From Pomphorhynchus laevis (Eukaryota > Acanthocephala > Palaeacanthocephala > Echinorhynchida > Pomphorhynchidae): a stretch of DNA of 64,000 bases. Below the pieces are notes generated by a model, which worked only from the letters and a program-made list of their open reading frames with translations, was not told where the DNA came from and did no database searches. The DNA lies in NCBI GenBank assembly GCA_012934845.2, contig WNNJ02003376.1, forward strand, positions 1 through 64,000, in the 5' to 3' direction. The first letter of the stretch is position 1. Each line of letters opens with the position of its first letter. Below, one piece after another: positions 1 to 11,866 of this stretch. A program made the position numbers and the translations under genes.

Positions 1-3000
1 GTTTCCTCGTTCTTCGTTGTTCCCTCGTTCTTCGTTGTTTACTCGTTCTTCGTTGTTTCCTCGTTCCTCGTTGTTTCATCGTTCCTCGTTGTTTCATCGT
101 TCCTCGTTGTTTCCTCGTTCTTCGTTGTTTCCTCGTTCCTCGTTGTTTCCTCGTTCCTCGTTGTTTCCTCGTTCATCGTTGTTTCCTCGTTCCTCATTGT
201 TTCCTCGTTCCTCATTGTTTCCTCGTTCCTCGTTGTTTCCTCGTTCCTCGTTGTTTCCTCGTTCCTCGTTGTTTCCTCGTTCCTCGTTGTTTCCTCGTTC
301 CTCGTTGTTTCCTCGTTCCTCGTTGTTTCCTCGTTCCTCGTTGTTTCCTCATTCCTCGTTGTTTCCTCGTTCCTCATTGTTTCCTCGTTTTCGTTGTTTC
401 CTCGTTCCTCGTTGTTTCCTCGTTCCTCGTTGTTTCCTCGTTCCTCGTGTTTCCTCGTTCCTCGTTGTTTCCTCGTTCCTCGTTGTTTCCTCGTTCCTCG
501 TTGTTTCCTCGTTCTCGTTGTTTCCTCGTTCCTCGTTGTTTCCTCGTTCCTCGTTGTTTCCTCGTTCCTCGTTGTTTCCTCGTTCCTCATTGTTTCCTCG
601 TTCCTCATTGTTTCCTCGTTTCTCATTGTTTCCTCGTTCCTCGTTGTTTCCTCGTTCCTCGTTGTTTCCTCGTTCCTCGTTGTTTCCTCGTTCCTCGTTG
701 TTTCCTCGTTCCTCGTTGTTTCCTCGTTCCTCGTTGTTTCCTCGTTCCTCGTTGTTTCCTCGTTCCTCGTTGTTTCCTCGTTCCTCGTTGTTTCCTCGTT
801 CCTCGTTGTTTCCTCGTTCCTCATTGTTTCCTCGTTCCTCGTTGTTTCCTCGTTCCTCATTGTTTCCTCGTTCCTCGTTGTTTCCTCGTTCCTCGTTGTT
901 TCCTCGTTCCTCGTTGTTTCCTCGTTCCTCGTTGTTTCCTCGTTCCTCGTTGTTTCCTCGTTCCTCGTTGTTTCCTCGTTCCTCGTTGTTTCCTTGTTCC
1001 TCGTTGTTTCCTCGTTCCTCGTTGATTCCTCGTTCCTCGTTGTTTCCTCGTTCTTCGTTGTTCCCTCGTTCTTCGTTGTTTACTCGTTCTTCGTTGTTTC
1101 CTCGTTCCTCGTTGTTTCATCGTTCCTCGTTGTTTCATCGTTCCTCGTTGTTTCCTCGTTCTTCGTTGTTTCCTCGTTCCTCGTTGTTTCCTCGTTCCTC
1201 GTTGTTTCCTCGTTCATCGTTGTTTCCTCGTTCCTCATTGTTTCCTCGTTCCTCATTGTTTCCTCGTTCCTCGTTGTTTCCTCGTTCCTCGTTGTTTCCT
1301 CGTTCCTCGTTGTTTCCTCGTTCCTCGTTGTTTCCTCGTTCCTCGTTGTTTCCTCGTTCCTCGTTGTTTCCTCGTTCCTCGTTGTTTCCTCGTTCTCGTT
1401 GTTTCCTCGTTCCTCGTTGTTTCCTCGTTCCTCGTTGTTTCCTCGTTCCTCGTTGTTTCCTCGTTCCTCGTTGTTTCCTCGTTCCTCGTTGTTTCCTCGT
1501 TCCTCGTTGTTTCCTTGTTCCTCGTTGTTTCCTCGTTCCTCGTTGTTTCCTCGTTCCTCGTTGTTTCCTCGTTCCTCGTTGTTTCCTCGTTCCTCGTTGT
1601 TTCCTCGTTCCTCGTTGTTTCCTCGTTCCTCGTTGTTTCCTCGTTCCTCGTTGTTTCCTCGTTCCTCATTGTTTCCTCGTTCCTCATTGTTTCCTCGTTC
1701 CTCGTTGTTTCCTCGTTCCTCGTTGTTTCCTCGTTCCTCGTTGTTTCCTCGTTCCTCGTTGTTTCCTCGTTCCTCGTTGTTTCCTCGTTCCTCGTTGTTT
1801 CCTCGTTCCTCGTTGTTTCCTCGTTCCTCGTTGTTTCCTCGTTCCTCGTTGTTTCCTCGTTCCTCGTTGTTTCCTCGTTCCTCGTTGTTTCCTCGTTCCT
1901 CGTTGTTTCCTCGTTCCTCGTTGTTTCCTCGTTCCTCGTTGTTTCCTCGTTCCTCGTTGTTTCCTCGTTCCTCGTTGTTTCCTCGTTCCTCGTTGTTTCC
2001 TCGTTCCTCGTTGTTTCCTCGTTCCTCGTTGTTTCCTCGTTCCTCGTTGTTTCCTCGTTCCTCGTTGTTTCCTCGTTCCTCGTTGTTTCCTCGTTCCTCG
2101 TTGTTTCCTCGTTCCTCGTTGTTTCCTCGTTCCTCGTTGTTTCCTCGTTCCTCGTTGTTTCCTCGTTCCTCGTTGTTTCCTCGTTCCTCGTTGTTTCCTC
2201 GTTCTTCGTTGTTTCCTCGTTCCTCGTTGTTTCCTCGTTCCTCGTTGTTTCCTCGTTCCTCGTTGTTTCCTCGTTCCTCGTTGTTTCCTCGTTCCTCGTT
2301 GTTTCCTCGTTCTCGTTGTTTCCTCGTTCCTCGTTGTTTCCTCGTTCCTCGTTGTTTCCTCGTTCCTCGTTGTTTCCTCGTTCCTCGTTGTTTCCTCGTT
2401 CCTCGTTGTTTCCTCGTTCCTCGTTGTTTCCTCGTTCCTCGTTGTTTCCTCGTTCCTCGTTGTTTCCTCGTTCCTCGTTGTTTCCTCGTTCCTCGTTGTT
2501 TCCTCGTTCCTCGTTGTTTCCTCGTTCCTCGTTGTTTCCTCGTTCTCGTTGTTTCCTCGTTCCTCGTTGTTTCCTCGTTCTCGTTGTTTCCTCGTTCTCG
2601 TTGTTTCCTCGTTCCTCGTTGTTTCCTCGTTCCTCGTTGTTTCCTCGTTCCTCGTTGTTTCCTCGTTCCTCGTTGTTTCCTCGTTCCTCGTTGTTTCCTC
2701 GTTCCTCGTTGTTTCCTCGTTCCTCATTGTTTCCTCGTTTCTCATTGTTTCCTCTTTCCTCGTTGTTTCCTCGTTCCTCGTTGTTTCCTCGTTCCTCGTT
2801 GTTTCCTCGTTCCTCGTTGTTTCCTCGTTCCTCGTTGTTTCCTCGTTCCTCGTTGTTTCCTCGTTCCTCGTTGTTTCCTCGTTCCTCGTTGTTTCCTCGT
2901 TCCTCGTTGTTTCCTCGTTCCTCGTTGTTTCCTCGTTCCTCGTTGTTTCCTCGTTCCTCGTTGTTTCCTCGTTCCTCGTTGTTTCCTCGTTCCTCGTTGT

Positions 3001-6000
3001 TTCCTCGTTCCTCGTTGTTTCCTCGTTCCTCGTTGTTTCCTCGTTCCTCGTTGTTTCCTCGTTCCTCGTTGTTTCCTCGTTCCTCGTTGTTTCCTCGTTC
3101 CTCGTTGTTTCCTCGTTCCTCGTTGTTTCCTCGTTCCTCGTTGTTTCCTCGTTCCTCGTTGTTTCCTCGTTCCTCGTTGTTTCCTCGTTCCTCGTTGTTT
3201 CCTCGTTCCTCGTTGTTTCCTCGTTCCTCGTTGTTTCCTCGTTCCTCGTTGTTTCCTCGTTCCTCGTTGTTTCCTCGTTCCTCGTTGTTTCCTCGTTCCT
3301 CGTTGTTTCCTCGTTCCTCGTTGTTTCCTCGTTCCTCGTTGTTTCCTCGTTCCTCGTTGTTTCCTCGTTCCTCGTTGTTTCCTCGTTCCTCGTTGTTTCC
3401 TCGTTCATCGTTGTTTCCTCGTTCCTCGTTGTTTCCTCGTTCCTCGTTGTTTCCTCGTTCCTCGTTGTTTCCTCGTTCCTCGTTGTTTCCTCGTTCCTCG
3501 TTGTTTCCTCGTTCCTCGTTGTTTCCTCGTTCCTCGTTGTTTCCTCGTTCCTCGTTGTTTCCTCGTTCCTCGTTGTTTCCTCGTTCCTCGTTGTTTCCTC
3601 GTTCCTCGTTGTTTCCTCGTTCCTCGTTGTTTCCTCGTTCCTCGTTGTTTCCTCGTTCCTCGTTGTTTCCTCGTTCCTCGTTGTTTCCTCGTTCCTCGTT
3701 GTTTCCTCGTTCCTCGTTGTTTCCTCGTTCCTCGTTGTTTCCTCGTTCCTCGTTGTTTCCTCGTTCCTCGTTGTTTCCTCGTTCCTCGTTGTTTCCTCGT
3801 TCCTCGTTGTTTCCTCGTTCCTCGTTGTTTCCTCGTTCCTCGTTGTTTCCTCGTTCCTCGTTGTTTCCTCGTTCCTCGTTGTTTCCTCGTTCCTCGTTGT
3901 TTCCTCGTTCCTCGTTGTTTCCTCGTTCCTCGTTGTTTCCTCGTTCCTCGTTGTTTCCTCGTTCCTCGTTGTTTCCTCGTTCCTCGTTGTTTCCTCGTTC
4001 CTCGTTGTTTCCTCGTTCCTCGTTGTTTCCTCGTTCCTCGTTGTTTCCTCGTTCCTCGTTGTTTCCTCGTTCCTCGTTGTTTCCTCGTTCCTCGTTGTTT
4101 CCTCGTTCCTCGTTGTTTCCTCGTTCTTCGTTGTTTCCTCGTTCTTCGTTGTTTCCTCGTTCCTCGTTGTTTCCTCGTTCCTCGTTGTTTCTCGTTCCTC
4201 GTTGTTTCCTCGTTCCTCGTTGTTTCCTCGTTCCTCGTTGTTTCCTCGTTCCTCATTGTTTCCTCGTTCCTCGTTGTTTCCTCGTTCCTCGTTGTTTCCT
4301 CGTTCCTCGTTGTTTCCTCGTTCCTCGTTGTTTCCTCGTTCCTCGTTGTTTCCTCGTTCCTCGTTGTTTCCTCGTTCCTCGTTGTTTCCTCGTTCCTCGT
4401 TGTTTCCTCGTTCCTCGTTGTTTCCTCGTTCCTCGTTGTTTCCTCGTTCCTCGTTGTTTCCTCGTTCCTCGTTGTTTCCTCGTTCCTCGTTGTTTCCTCG
4501 TTCCTCGTTGTTTCCTCGTTCCTCGTTGTTTCCTCGTTCCTCGTTGTTTCCTCGTTCCTCGTTGTTTCCTCGTTCCTCGTTGTTTCCTCGTTCCTCGTTG
4601 TTTCCTCGTTCCTCGTTGTTTCCTCGTTCCTCGTTGTTTCCTCGTTCCTCGTTGTTTCCTCGTTCCTCGTTGTTTCCTCGTTCCTCGTTGTTTCCTCGTT
4701 CCTCGTTGTTTCCTCGTTCTCGTTGTTTCCTCGTTCCTCGTTGTTTCCTCGTTCCTCGTTGTTTCCTCGTTCCTCGTTGTTTCCTCGTTCCTCGTTGTTT
4801 CCTCGTTCCTCGTTGTTTCCTCGTTCCTCGTTGTTTCCTCGTTCCTCGTTGTTTCCTCGTTCCTCGTTGTTTCCTCGTTCCTCGTTGTTTCCTCGTTCCT
4901 CGTTGTTTCCTCGTTCCTCATTGTTTCCTCGTTCCTCGTTGTTTCCTCGTTCCTCGTTGTTTCCTCGTTCCTCGTTGTTTCCTCGTTCCTCGTTGTTTCC
5001 TCGTTCCTCGTTGTTTCCTCGTTCCTCGTTGTTTCCTCGTTCCTCGTTGTTTCCTCGTTCCTCGTTGTTTCCTCGTTCCTCGTTGTTTCCTCGTTCCTCG
5101 TTGTTTCCTCGTTCCTCGTTGTTTCCTCGTTCCTCGTTGTTTCCTCGTTCCTCGTTGTTTCCTCGTTCCTCGTTGTTTCCTCGTTCCTCGTTGTTTCCTC
5201 GTTCCTCGTTGTTTCCTCGTTCCTCGTTGTTTCCTCGTTCCTCGTTGTTTCCTCGTTCCTCGTTGTTTCCTCGTTCCTCGTTGTTTCCTCGTTCCTCGTT
5301 GTTTCCTCGTTCCTCGTTGTTTCCTCGTTCCTCGTTGTTTCCTCGTTCCTCGTTGTTTCCTCGTTCCTCGTTGTTTCCTCGTTCCTCGTTGTTTCCTCGT
5401 TCTTCGTTGTTTCCTCGTTCCTCGTTGTTTCCTCGTTCCTCGTTGTTTCCTCGTTCCTCGTTGTTTCCTCGTTCCTCGTTGTTTCCTCGTTCCTCGTTGT
5501 TTCCTCGTTCCTCGTTGTTTCCTCGTTCCTCATTGTTTCCTCGTTCCTCGTTGTTTCCTCGTTCCTCGTTGTTTCCTCGTTCCTCGTTGTTTCCTCGTTC
5601 CTCGTTGTTTCCTCGTTCCTCGTTGTTTCCTCGTTCCTCGTTGTTTCCTCGTTCCTCGTTGTTTCCTCGTTCCTCGTTGTTTCCTCGTTCCTCGTTGTTT
5701 CCTCGTTCCTCATTGTTTCCTCGTTTCTCGTTGTTTCCTCGTTCCTCGTTGATTCCTCGTTCCTCGTTGTTTCCTCGTTCTTCGTTGTTCCCTCGTTCTT
5801 CGTTGTTTACTCGTTCTTCGTTGTTTCCTCGTTCCTCGTTGTTTCCTCGTTCCTCGTTGTTTCCTCGTTCCTCGTTGTTTCCTCGTTCCTCGTTGTTTCC
5901 TCGTTCCTCGTTGTTTCCTCGTTCCTCGTTGTTTCCTCGTTCCTCGTTGTTTCCTCGTTCCTCGTTGTTTCCTCGTTCCTCGTTGTTTCCTCGTTCCTCG

Positions 6001-6354
6001 TTGTTTCCTCGTTCCTCGTTGTTTCCTCGTTCCTCGTTGTTTCCTCGTTCCTCGTTGTTTCCTCGTTCCTCGTTGTTTCCTCGTTCCTCGTTGTTTCCTC
6101 GTTCCTCGTTGTTTCCTCGTTCCTCGTGTTTCCTCGTTCCTCGTTGTTTCCTCGTTCCTCGTTGTTTCCTCGTTCCTCGTTGTTTCCTCGTTCTCGTTGT
6201 TTCCTCGTTCCTCGTTGTTTCCTCGTTCCTCGTTGTTTCCTCGTTCCTCGTTGTTTCCTCGTTCCTCGTTGTTTCCTCGTTCCTCGTTGTTTCCTCGTTC
6301 TTCGTTGTTTCCTCGTTCCTCGTTGTTTCCTCGTTCCTCGTTGCTTCCTCGTTT
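1..6354. repeat. 18-bp satellite array with higher-order structure
   Basis: The whole stretch is a tandem array of an 18-bp unit (gttcctcgttgtttcctc), itself two related 9-mers, one with an extra T. Scattered 17-bp units (one C missing) shift phase. Point variants (tcatcg, ccctcg, tactcg, cctcatt) recur in the same order: 1 to about 345 repeats almost exactly from 1042, and the start of the same variant string returns near 5752. That indicates a higher-order repeat of about 1041 bp and block duplication. Because 18 is a multiple of three and the unit has few stops in any frame, long open frames appear on both strands (hexapeptides such as FPRSSL, CFLVPR, RNEETT); I do not regard them as genes. 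The array reaches the left edge and decays at about 6350. Confidence 0.97.
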
Positions 6355-7019
6355 GTATGTTATTGTATTGTATTGTTTATTGTATGCTTTTTATATTGTA
6401 AATATTCATAGTTAAGAATGTTTAAACAAGTTATTGTATGTAGTTTTAATAATTGAAACAAATATGTTATTGATTGAAGAACCAAGTTATTGATTGAATC
6501 AGCGGTATAATTAATTGAAACACAGTGTTATTGATTGAAACGACGTTACTGATTGAAACACGACGTTATTGATTTTATAAACGATATCAGTACTATCAAA
6601 ATCTTAATTGATCGAAAACAACGACTATATTGAACGTAATACAACATTATTATTGATACCTACGAAGACGTTATTAATCTCAACTATTTTTATTAACTAT
6701 TTAATTTTCTCAACTATTTATTAATCTCAACTTATTTTTTTTCTAAATAACATAAATAATCGCAACAACAAGTGAAGCGATTTAAAGCGATTCCCTCATT
6801 GTTCTCGTCAAATATGTTATCTTTTGAATTTTATTTTCGTATCACGTATTGTTTTGTGGTGCAGCTTTGAGTATCGCTTATCATGCTGTCTTGTAATTAC
6901 ACAAAAATATAGCGCTTTGATATAATATTTATTAGTAAATTGAAGTATACTTTATAAGCCATGTTTTTCAATTTGTAATAATTTCCGGATTTCTAAAATT
7001 ATATGCCTTTGTATATTTG
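6355..7019. other. AT-rich spacer with degenerate ttattgattgaa repeats
   Basis: No gene is seen. Between about 6430 and 6575 a short motif (ttattgattgaa, often followed by acacgac) recurs five or six times at irregular 20-35 bp spacing, a decayed minisatellite. On the - strand an AATAAA signal lies at about 6933-6928, roughly 90 bp beyond the stop of the neighbouring peptidase gene, and may be its polyadenylation signal. Confidence 0.5.
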
Positions 7020-7763
7020 TTAGAAACTGTTATCTGTGAGTTGTGACATTATTCCACGGGATTTTAAAGTTTTGAATTTTACATCTTGTCCAAACTCCGT
7101 TTTACAAACTGAAAAGATGTCTCCAATGCCGTCGATAAGTCCTGCATCTACAGCTTTTTTACCGCACCATATTGAACCGTCAAATATATTAGTGCTATCA
7201 TTTAATCTTGTTCCACGTGAAATTTTCACATCGTCAATAAATATCTTATGAATAAAATTCAAAAGCTCCTGTATGCGCTTGATATCATCCTGCTTTTCCG
7301 GCTGAAATGGATCCATTAATAATTTTTTATCTCCTGCTGTAATTACTCGACGGGTTATTTTCCAATTTTTGATGAGTTCGTCAAGTCCAAATCCAGCGTA
7401 TATTGCTCCTATGCTTCCCACAATACTGCAAGGTGTAGCAAATATCTTGCTAGCACCACATGCAATATAATAACCACCTGATGCGGCTACATCTTCTACA
7501 AATGCATACACTGGCTTTTTATGCTCATCAGATTTACTACGAAGATAATTATAAATAAGGCTACTTTGAGCAGCAGATCCACCTGGACTATTTATTTCCA
7601 AGGCAATCGCTAAGCATTTTGGATTTGTAAAGGTTTTATCTAAAATTGATCGGACGTAGTCAAAACCGAATAGGTTGTAATTTATCTGAAGCACTGATTT
7701 CTTTGTATAGGTTATTACCCCACTTAGTCTTAAAACGCCAACAAACTTTTTCCCAAAGAACAT
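7020..7763 (-). CDS. S49 family serine peptidase (SppA/SohB-type)
   Basis: Intact 247-codon ORF in one exon. It matches the short bacterial signal peptide peptidase SppA/SohB fold: the strand-loop INSPGGS at residues 57-63, the nucleophile motif VAASGGYYIA at 92-101 (Ser95) and AGDKKLLMDPF at 143-153, with Lys146 or Lys147 as the general base. The Ser-to-Lys spacing of about 52 matches the Ser/Lys dyad of Bacillus SppA. SIVGSIGA (113-120) and the late GLIDGIGD (208-215) are also family motifs. No membrane anchor or clear signal peptide is seen at the start (MFFGKKFVGVLRLSG), unlike most bacterial forms; a mitochondrial or cytosolic site is possible but unproven. The family cleaves residual signal peptides or membrane proteins. 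It lies between a satellite and LINE debris, so it is part of the eukaryotic contig. The start is the first ATG of the frame. Animals mostly lack this family, so transfer from an alphaproteobacterium-like donor is suspected. Confidence 0.85.
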   Translation of the reverse strand: MFFGKKFVGVLRLSGVITYTKKSVLQINYNLFGFDYVRSILDKTFTNPKCLAIALEINSPGGSAAQSSLIYNYLRSKSDEHKKPVYAFVEDVAASGGYYIACGASKIFATPCSIVGSIGAIYAGFGLDELIKNWKITRRVITAGDKKLLMDPFQPEKQDDIKRIQELLNFIHKIFIDDVKISRGTRLNDSTNIFDGSIWCGKKAVDAGLIDGIGDIFSVCKTEFGQDVKFKTLKSRGIMSQLTDNSF

Positions 7764-7996
7764 GTTACAAAATTATTATTTTTAAGGTGGTTTGGGTTTA
7801 GACTTTATAACTGCAATACTAGACTGATTTTGCTTACTATCTAGAAATCACAATGTCGTTTGACGTGCTAACATTCTTCAGTTGTATAAAATACGCAAAT
7901 TAATAAGAACGTTATTATTAAACAAGACAAAACCGTTATAGGACGATTCTCCGTGGGTTGCGAAGAATCGTCCATGTTAGACACATGTCGCGTAAA

Positions 7997-8385
7997 TCAC
8001 GGAGTGCCAACACTATTCATGTCCAGTGCATTGAGTCTTTGTTCGTAAGGGAAATTTCTTATTGGGTAAACAAGCTTTGTTGCCCGACAGAGCACACCTT
8101 CCAATTTTGCTGACTCATGTACAGTCCTAGGATAAACGCATTGAGATGCATATAGCAGATTGCTCAAAATAAATGCGTTAGCAAGAATCCGAAATGATCG
8201 TGGATTAAGAAAATCAAATGTACGACTAATGAAACTTACCATCCGAAAAGCCCTAGCACATACACATTGAGTATTACGTTTAGTGGACAAGTCAGTGGAA
8301 ATCTAGATGTCGATATCTGAGATTGTAGACATGGTCTACATTTTCGATTTTATTTTCACAAAGATAGTATTTCGCCGGCCAAGTA
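7997..8385 (-). mobile_element. LINE reverse transcriptase C-terminal fragment
   Basis: A - strand frame carries the thumb and C-terminal signature of non-LTR reverse transcriptases: ISTDLSTKRN, then RSFRILANAFILSNLLYAS and CRATKLVYPIRNFPYEQRL with NALDM. This order (loading of YxS, RATKL, YEERL, AL) is typical of Jockey/CR1/RTE-group LINEs. Only about 120 codons survive. It abuts the simple repeat at 8414 and no 3' tail is recognised. Confidence 0.65.
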
Positions 8386-8413
8386 CTCTGTCGACCTCGA
8401 ACACGCATAAAAG

Positions 8414-8598
8414 AACATAGTACACAATAGTACACAATAGTACACATAGTACACAATAGTACAATGGTATATAGTACAATGGTACAATAGTACAATGTGT
8501 ACAATAGTATACATAGTACAATAGTACAATAGTACACATAGTACACAATAGTACACAATAGTACACAGGGTACACAATAGTCCCTATAGTACACAATC
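8414..8598. repeat. tagtacacaa simple repeat
   Basis: Imperfect tandem array of 9-12 bp units built from agtacacaat and variants with tggtatat. Open frames on the - strand here are products of the repeat. Confidence 0.9.
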
Positions 8599-8599
8599 T

Positions 8600-9175
8600 C
8601 ACTTTCTTAGGCTTCCATTTCTATATCACCTTTCCCTTAAACCCTTCGTCCGTGACAAGGTCCGCTCGTCTAACTTAATTCTCCGTGACATCCGCCGTAT
8701 CCGCTCCCTTATCGACTTCCGTTCTTGTATGTCTCTTCTTTCATCGCTTCTTTTCCCTAAAATCGATTACTGCCTTAGCCTTTTCGCCAATTCTCCAAAA
8801 TCCATCATCCTAATCCAACAACGCATCATCAACTCCGCCGTTCCAGGGCTCATACGTCTCCGTCGCTTTGATCACACATCCACATATCTTGCCCAACTCT
8901 CTTAGACGACACTTGCCCCACCTTGATATCGATGCGTTTCCGTCATACCCTCTTACTCCACGTTCCCAATTACTCCAACAACTATGGTCTCCGATCCTTC
9001 CTCGTCGCCGCCTCACTCGCCTGAAATCAACTCCCTCTCGACGTCCGCCGCGCTTCCTCCTTTATCACATTCAAACACCTCCTTCGTTCACACCGTCTCG
9101 ACATATGATTTACATTTTTGTTTTGTTGTGGTCATGTAAGCGTGCGCTGGCACGCATTTGCCACGTTAAAATAAA
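8600..9175 (+). mobile_element. CR1/L2-like LINE, ORF2 C-terminal end (copy 1)
   Basis: Read on + in changing frames, the translation gives the late RT and C-terminal region of CR1/L2-type LINEs: IRSLIDFRSCMSLLSSLLFP, KIDYCLSLFANSPKS, IQQRIINSAV and, at the end, a stretch with YGLRSF, NQLPLDVRRASSF and FKHLLRSHRL, the usual terminus of these proteins. Several stops and frameshifts break it. It lies immediately upstream of the 5' half of a related copy, so the two pieces are in reverse of natural order. Confidence 0.75.
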
Positions 9176-9229
9176 TTTTTGTTTTGGCAGAATTGATCGA
9201 TAAACCGTTAGTTTGAGCCCGATTCACAA

Positions 9230-10965
9230 ATTTATCTAAATCTGACTGTAGACGCTTTGTATCCAAATACGACTTTATGCCTCTTTCATGTTATCGGCAT
9301 ATGTATCTGCTTTCAGGTCTATCCCCTCAACCATTCTTCTTGATGATAATCCATCCCTTTTCAATAATATCGATCCTGTATATTTTATCCGTTTAAACAA
9401 ATCCACTAAATCCAATCATCTCAGTCCTCCACTCCTAAAAATTGTTTTCCGACATAGTTCACATTCATCCTTGGTACTCTTCCAACGTTTTAAACTTCTT
9501 ACCACTTCGTCTACATGTCGTATCTTTCCTGATCGCTCCCCTTCTGATATTGCCCAGCTCAATTTAGCTCGCATTGAGAAACATTGACGTGAAACAAACG
9601 GCGATTCATCCTTATCAATACGTCAAATCAACAGGAATTTTCACGTTGTACCCACGAGGTCAAAAATCCGATGGCGTCCCGTCTCTCCCCAGTCTTCTTC
9701 GCTAGTCGATCTCGCTCCTGAGCATACTTTTGGTCTTAGTCTATTCAACACTCGCTCCATTCTTCATAAAGCTGATATGTCCCTTGATATCTTTGATAAA
9801 TTATCTATCGATATTCTATGAATTACCGAATCCTGGCACTCTGACTCCGACGATCTTGCTATTCGTCGTCTACGTCACTCTGGTTGTTATCTAGTTGAAT
9901 AAGCTCGTCCAATTGACACCCATTCATCTACGTCTTCTAATCATGGCGGTATTGTTGCCATTGCTCGTCACCCAATGTCTCGACATATAATCAACGTTAA
10001 CATCCGTTACACTTCGTTAGAATCACTCATATGCAGATTATCAACTCCTTTCACTCTGTGATTGCATACCGTCCAGGTTCAGTTACCCCCTCACGTATCT
10101 TCTTTAACGACCTTGCAGATCTTATGTCTCACTGTTCATGGTCTATTACTCCTTCATTTGTTCTCGGTGACTTTAACATTCGTCTTGATCGCCCGGATGA
10201 CTCTGACGCTATCACTTTTACTAATCTTTTTTCTAATTTTAACTATAAATTACTTTCAACAAGTCCAACTCATATTATCTGTGGTGCTCTCGACATCATT
10301 GCTGTTCCTAACTGCTTCAATGACTATACCTCCTTGTCAATTGCTGATCCTGGTTTGTCCGATCATTTCCTTGTCACTCATACACTTACTCGTCCCCATC
10401 CTCCTTATCCGCCTCTACCATTATCCACACCAATTCGATCCTGAAAGCTTCTCGAAATCCCAATTATCTGCACAGCCTTACTCAATTCTTCACTCTTTTC
10501 ACTTCCTCTTAACTATCTCTCTATCAATGATCTCTTCATTCTGTTTTATTCTGAACTTACAAGCATCTTTAATAACCTTCTGCCTATTCGATCACGACGT
10601 TTTCAGCGGTCGCGCCATGCTCCCTGGTTCGATTCAGACTATAGTCTTTCTAAGCGACGGCTCCGTCACTATTTTCGTGTGTTTAATCGCTTTCTAAAAC
10701 GTTATTCAACCTCACTCATCCAAATCTCCATGCTTCCTATCTTTCTCTCCGCCGTTCCAATCTCATACTGATGCAAACTAAACGTACTCTCTTTTGGCGA
10801 AATTAACTCGAGTCCTCTTCTAACCCTAAATCTCATTGGAAAATTTTAAACTCAATTCTTTCACGATCGTCTACCCCTTACAACATAAGTCCTGATGAAT
10901 TTTCTTCTTATCTGCAATCTAAGAATTTAATTTCCGTTCTACCCATATGCTCCTTGTATCCTCTC
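9230..10965 (+). mobile_element. CR1/L2-like LINE, ORF1 end and APE endonuclease (copy 2)
   Basis: 9288-9587 matches the C-terminal part of the ORF1 on the - strand at 19.3 kb (VSAFRSI, NNIDPVYFI, LNKSTKSN). ORF2 then begins near 9720 with an endonuclease/exonuclease/phosphatase (APE) domain: LFNTRSI, ITESWHSDSDD, then AYRPGS, VLGDFNIRLDRP, PTH, ALDII and LSDHF at 10031-10440. This enzyme nicks the target for target-primed reverse transcription. After the domain, a linker with APWFDSDYSLSKRRLRHYF (about 10615-10690) is seen; the RT is absent. The sequence switches at about 10965 to a different LINE. It is broken by several stops. Confidence 0.8.
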
Positions 10966-11866
10966 ATCTCTTTAAATACTTTCCTCCCAGGTGCCTACTC
11001 GTGGTTAACATCAGGGTTTGTTGAGGGTTTGTTCATATCCTCCTCAGAATTCCACGACGCGATTTCAATAAGATACGAGTGGAAACCGAATCGCTATTTG
11101 GGTGAGTGTGCGTGTGGAGTGTCTCTAACAACAATACACGCACTTTCATGCAAGACTGGCTGTTTCAACTTCATTCGTCACAACAGTGTCGCTAACGAGA
11201 TTGCTAGATCACTCAAGGAAACCTGTCGACTCGTATGTACAGAACCAGTATTGCTCCCGGTTCCAGACACAGTCATTTTTGAATCTCAAGCCACATCACG
11301 GGACAGAGAGGCAAGATCAGATATAAGATGTACTGGCCTCTTCGGGAATCTGACGGAGCGGTCCTTTATGGACGTATGCGTTTTCAACAACCTAGCGCCG
11401 TCTTATTCCTTGGATACAATGAAGGATCCATTCAAGTACCATGAAAATCGGAAGCAGGCAAAATATACAGAGCGGATTGCGAAAATAGAAAATGCTTCAT
11501 TTCACCCGTTGATTTTCTCAACTGTTGGTGGTATTGGAAAGATAGCGGACTCGATACTTAAGCGCATATCTTCACTTAAAGCGAGCAACAACAACCTTTC
11601 ATATCCCGATTTGATCCGTCAAGAAAGAGCCAGGATTTCACTCCTTATTATAAAATCCACATCGATGGCTATGCGAAACAGGTATCAAGAACCAGGAACT
11701 CTAATTCACGATAAGGACGCACCACTCTAAGTCGATTTGTACGATCAACTCCCTTTGAACTAAAAATTCAGAATTTGAATTGCCACTTTGGACCCATTAG
11801 AGGGTAACCTTTAAGCTGTCTTATTATTGAATAATTTATATTATAAAAAAAAAAAAAAAAAAAAAA
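10966..11866 (+). mobile_element. CXC-finger RLE LINE, 3' end (copy 1)
   Basis: The open frame 10954-11730 is the C-terminal domain of a LINE with a restriction-like endonuclease (RLE). It shows CACG, HALSC and a following RH, the CCHC finger of the R2-like group, then acidic residues in ARSDIRCTG and RSFMDVCVFN that fit the PD-(D/E)XK nuclease core, then HENRKQAKY and FSTVGGIGKIADS, shared with the other copies in the window. The protein ends at 11730. A poly(A) run of about 22 bases lies at 11845-11866. The copy is 5'-truncated but the domain itself is uninterrupted. Confidence 0.75.

Noticed and set aside
17-6411. ORFs of 574 to 2005 codons on both strands
   Set aside because: They are translations of the 18-bp satellite, with frame changes at 17-bp units; no domain or codon signal.
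7020-7763. Bacterial contamination of the contig
   Set aside because: The flanks are eukaryotic satellite and LINE sequence and the base composition is like that of the neighbours, though a chimeric join cannot be excluded from sequence alone.
8292-8602. Cys/Tyr-rich ORFs on the - strand
   Set aside because: Products of the tagtacac simple repeat.
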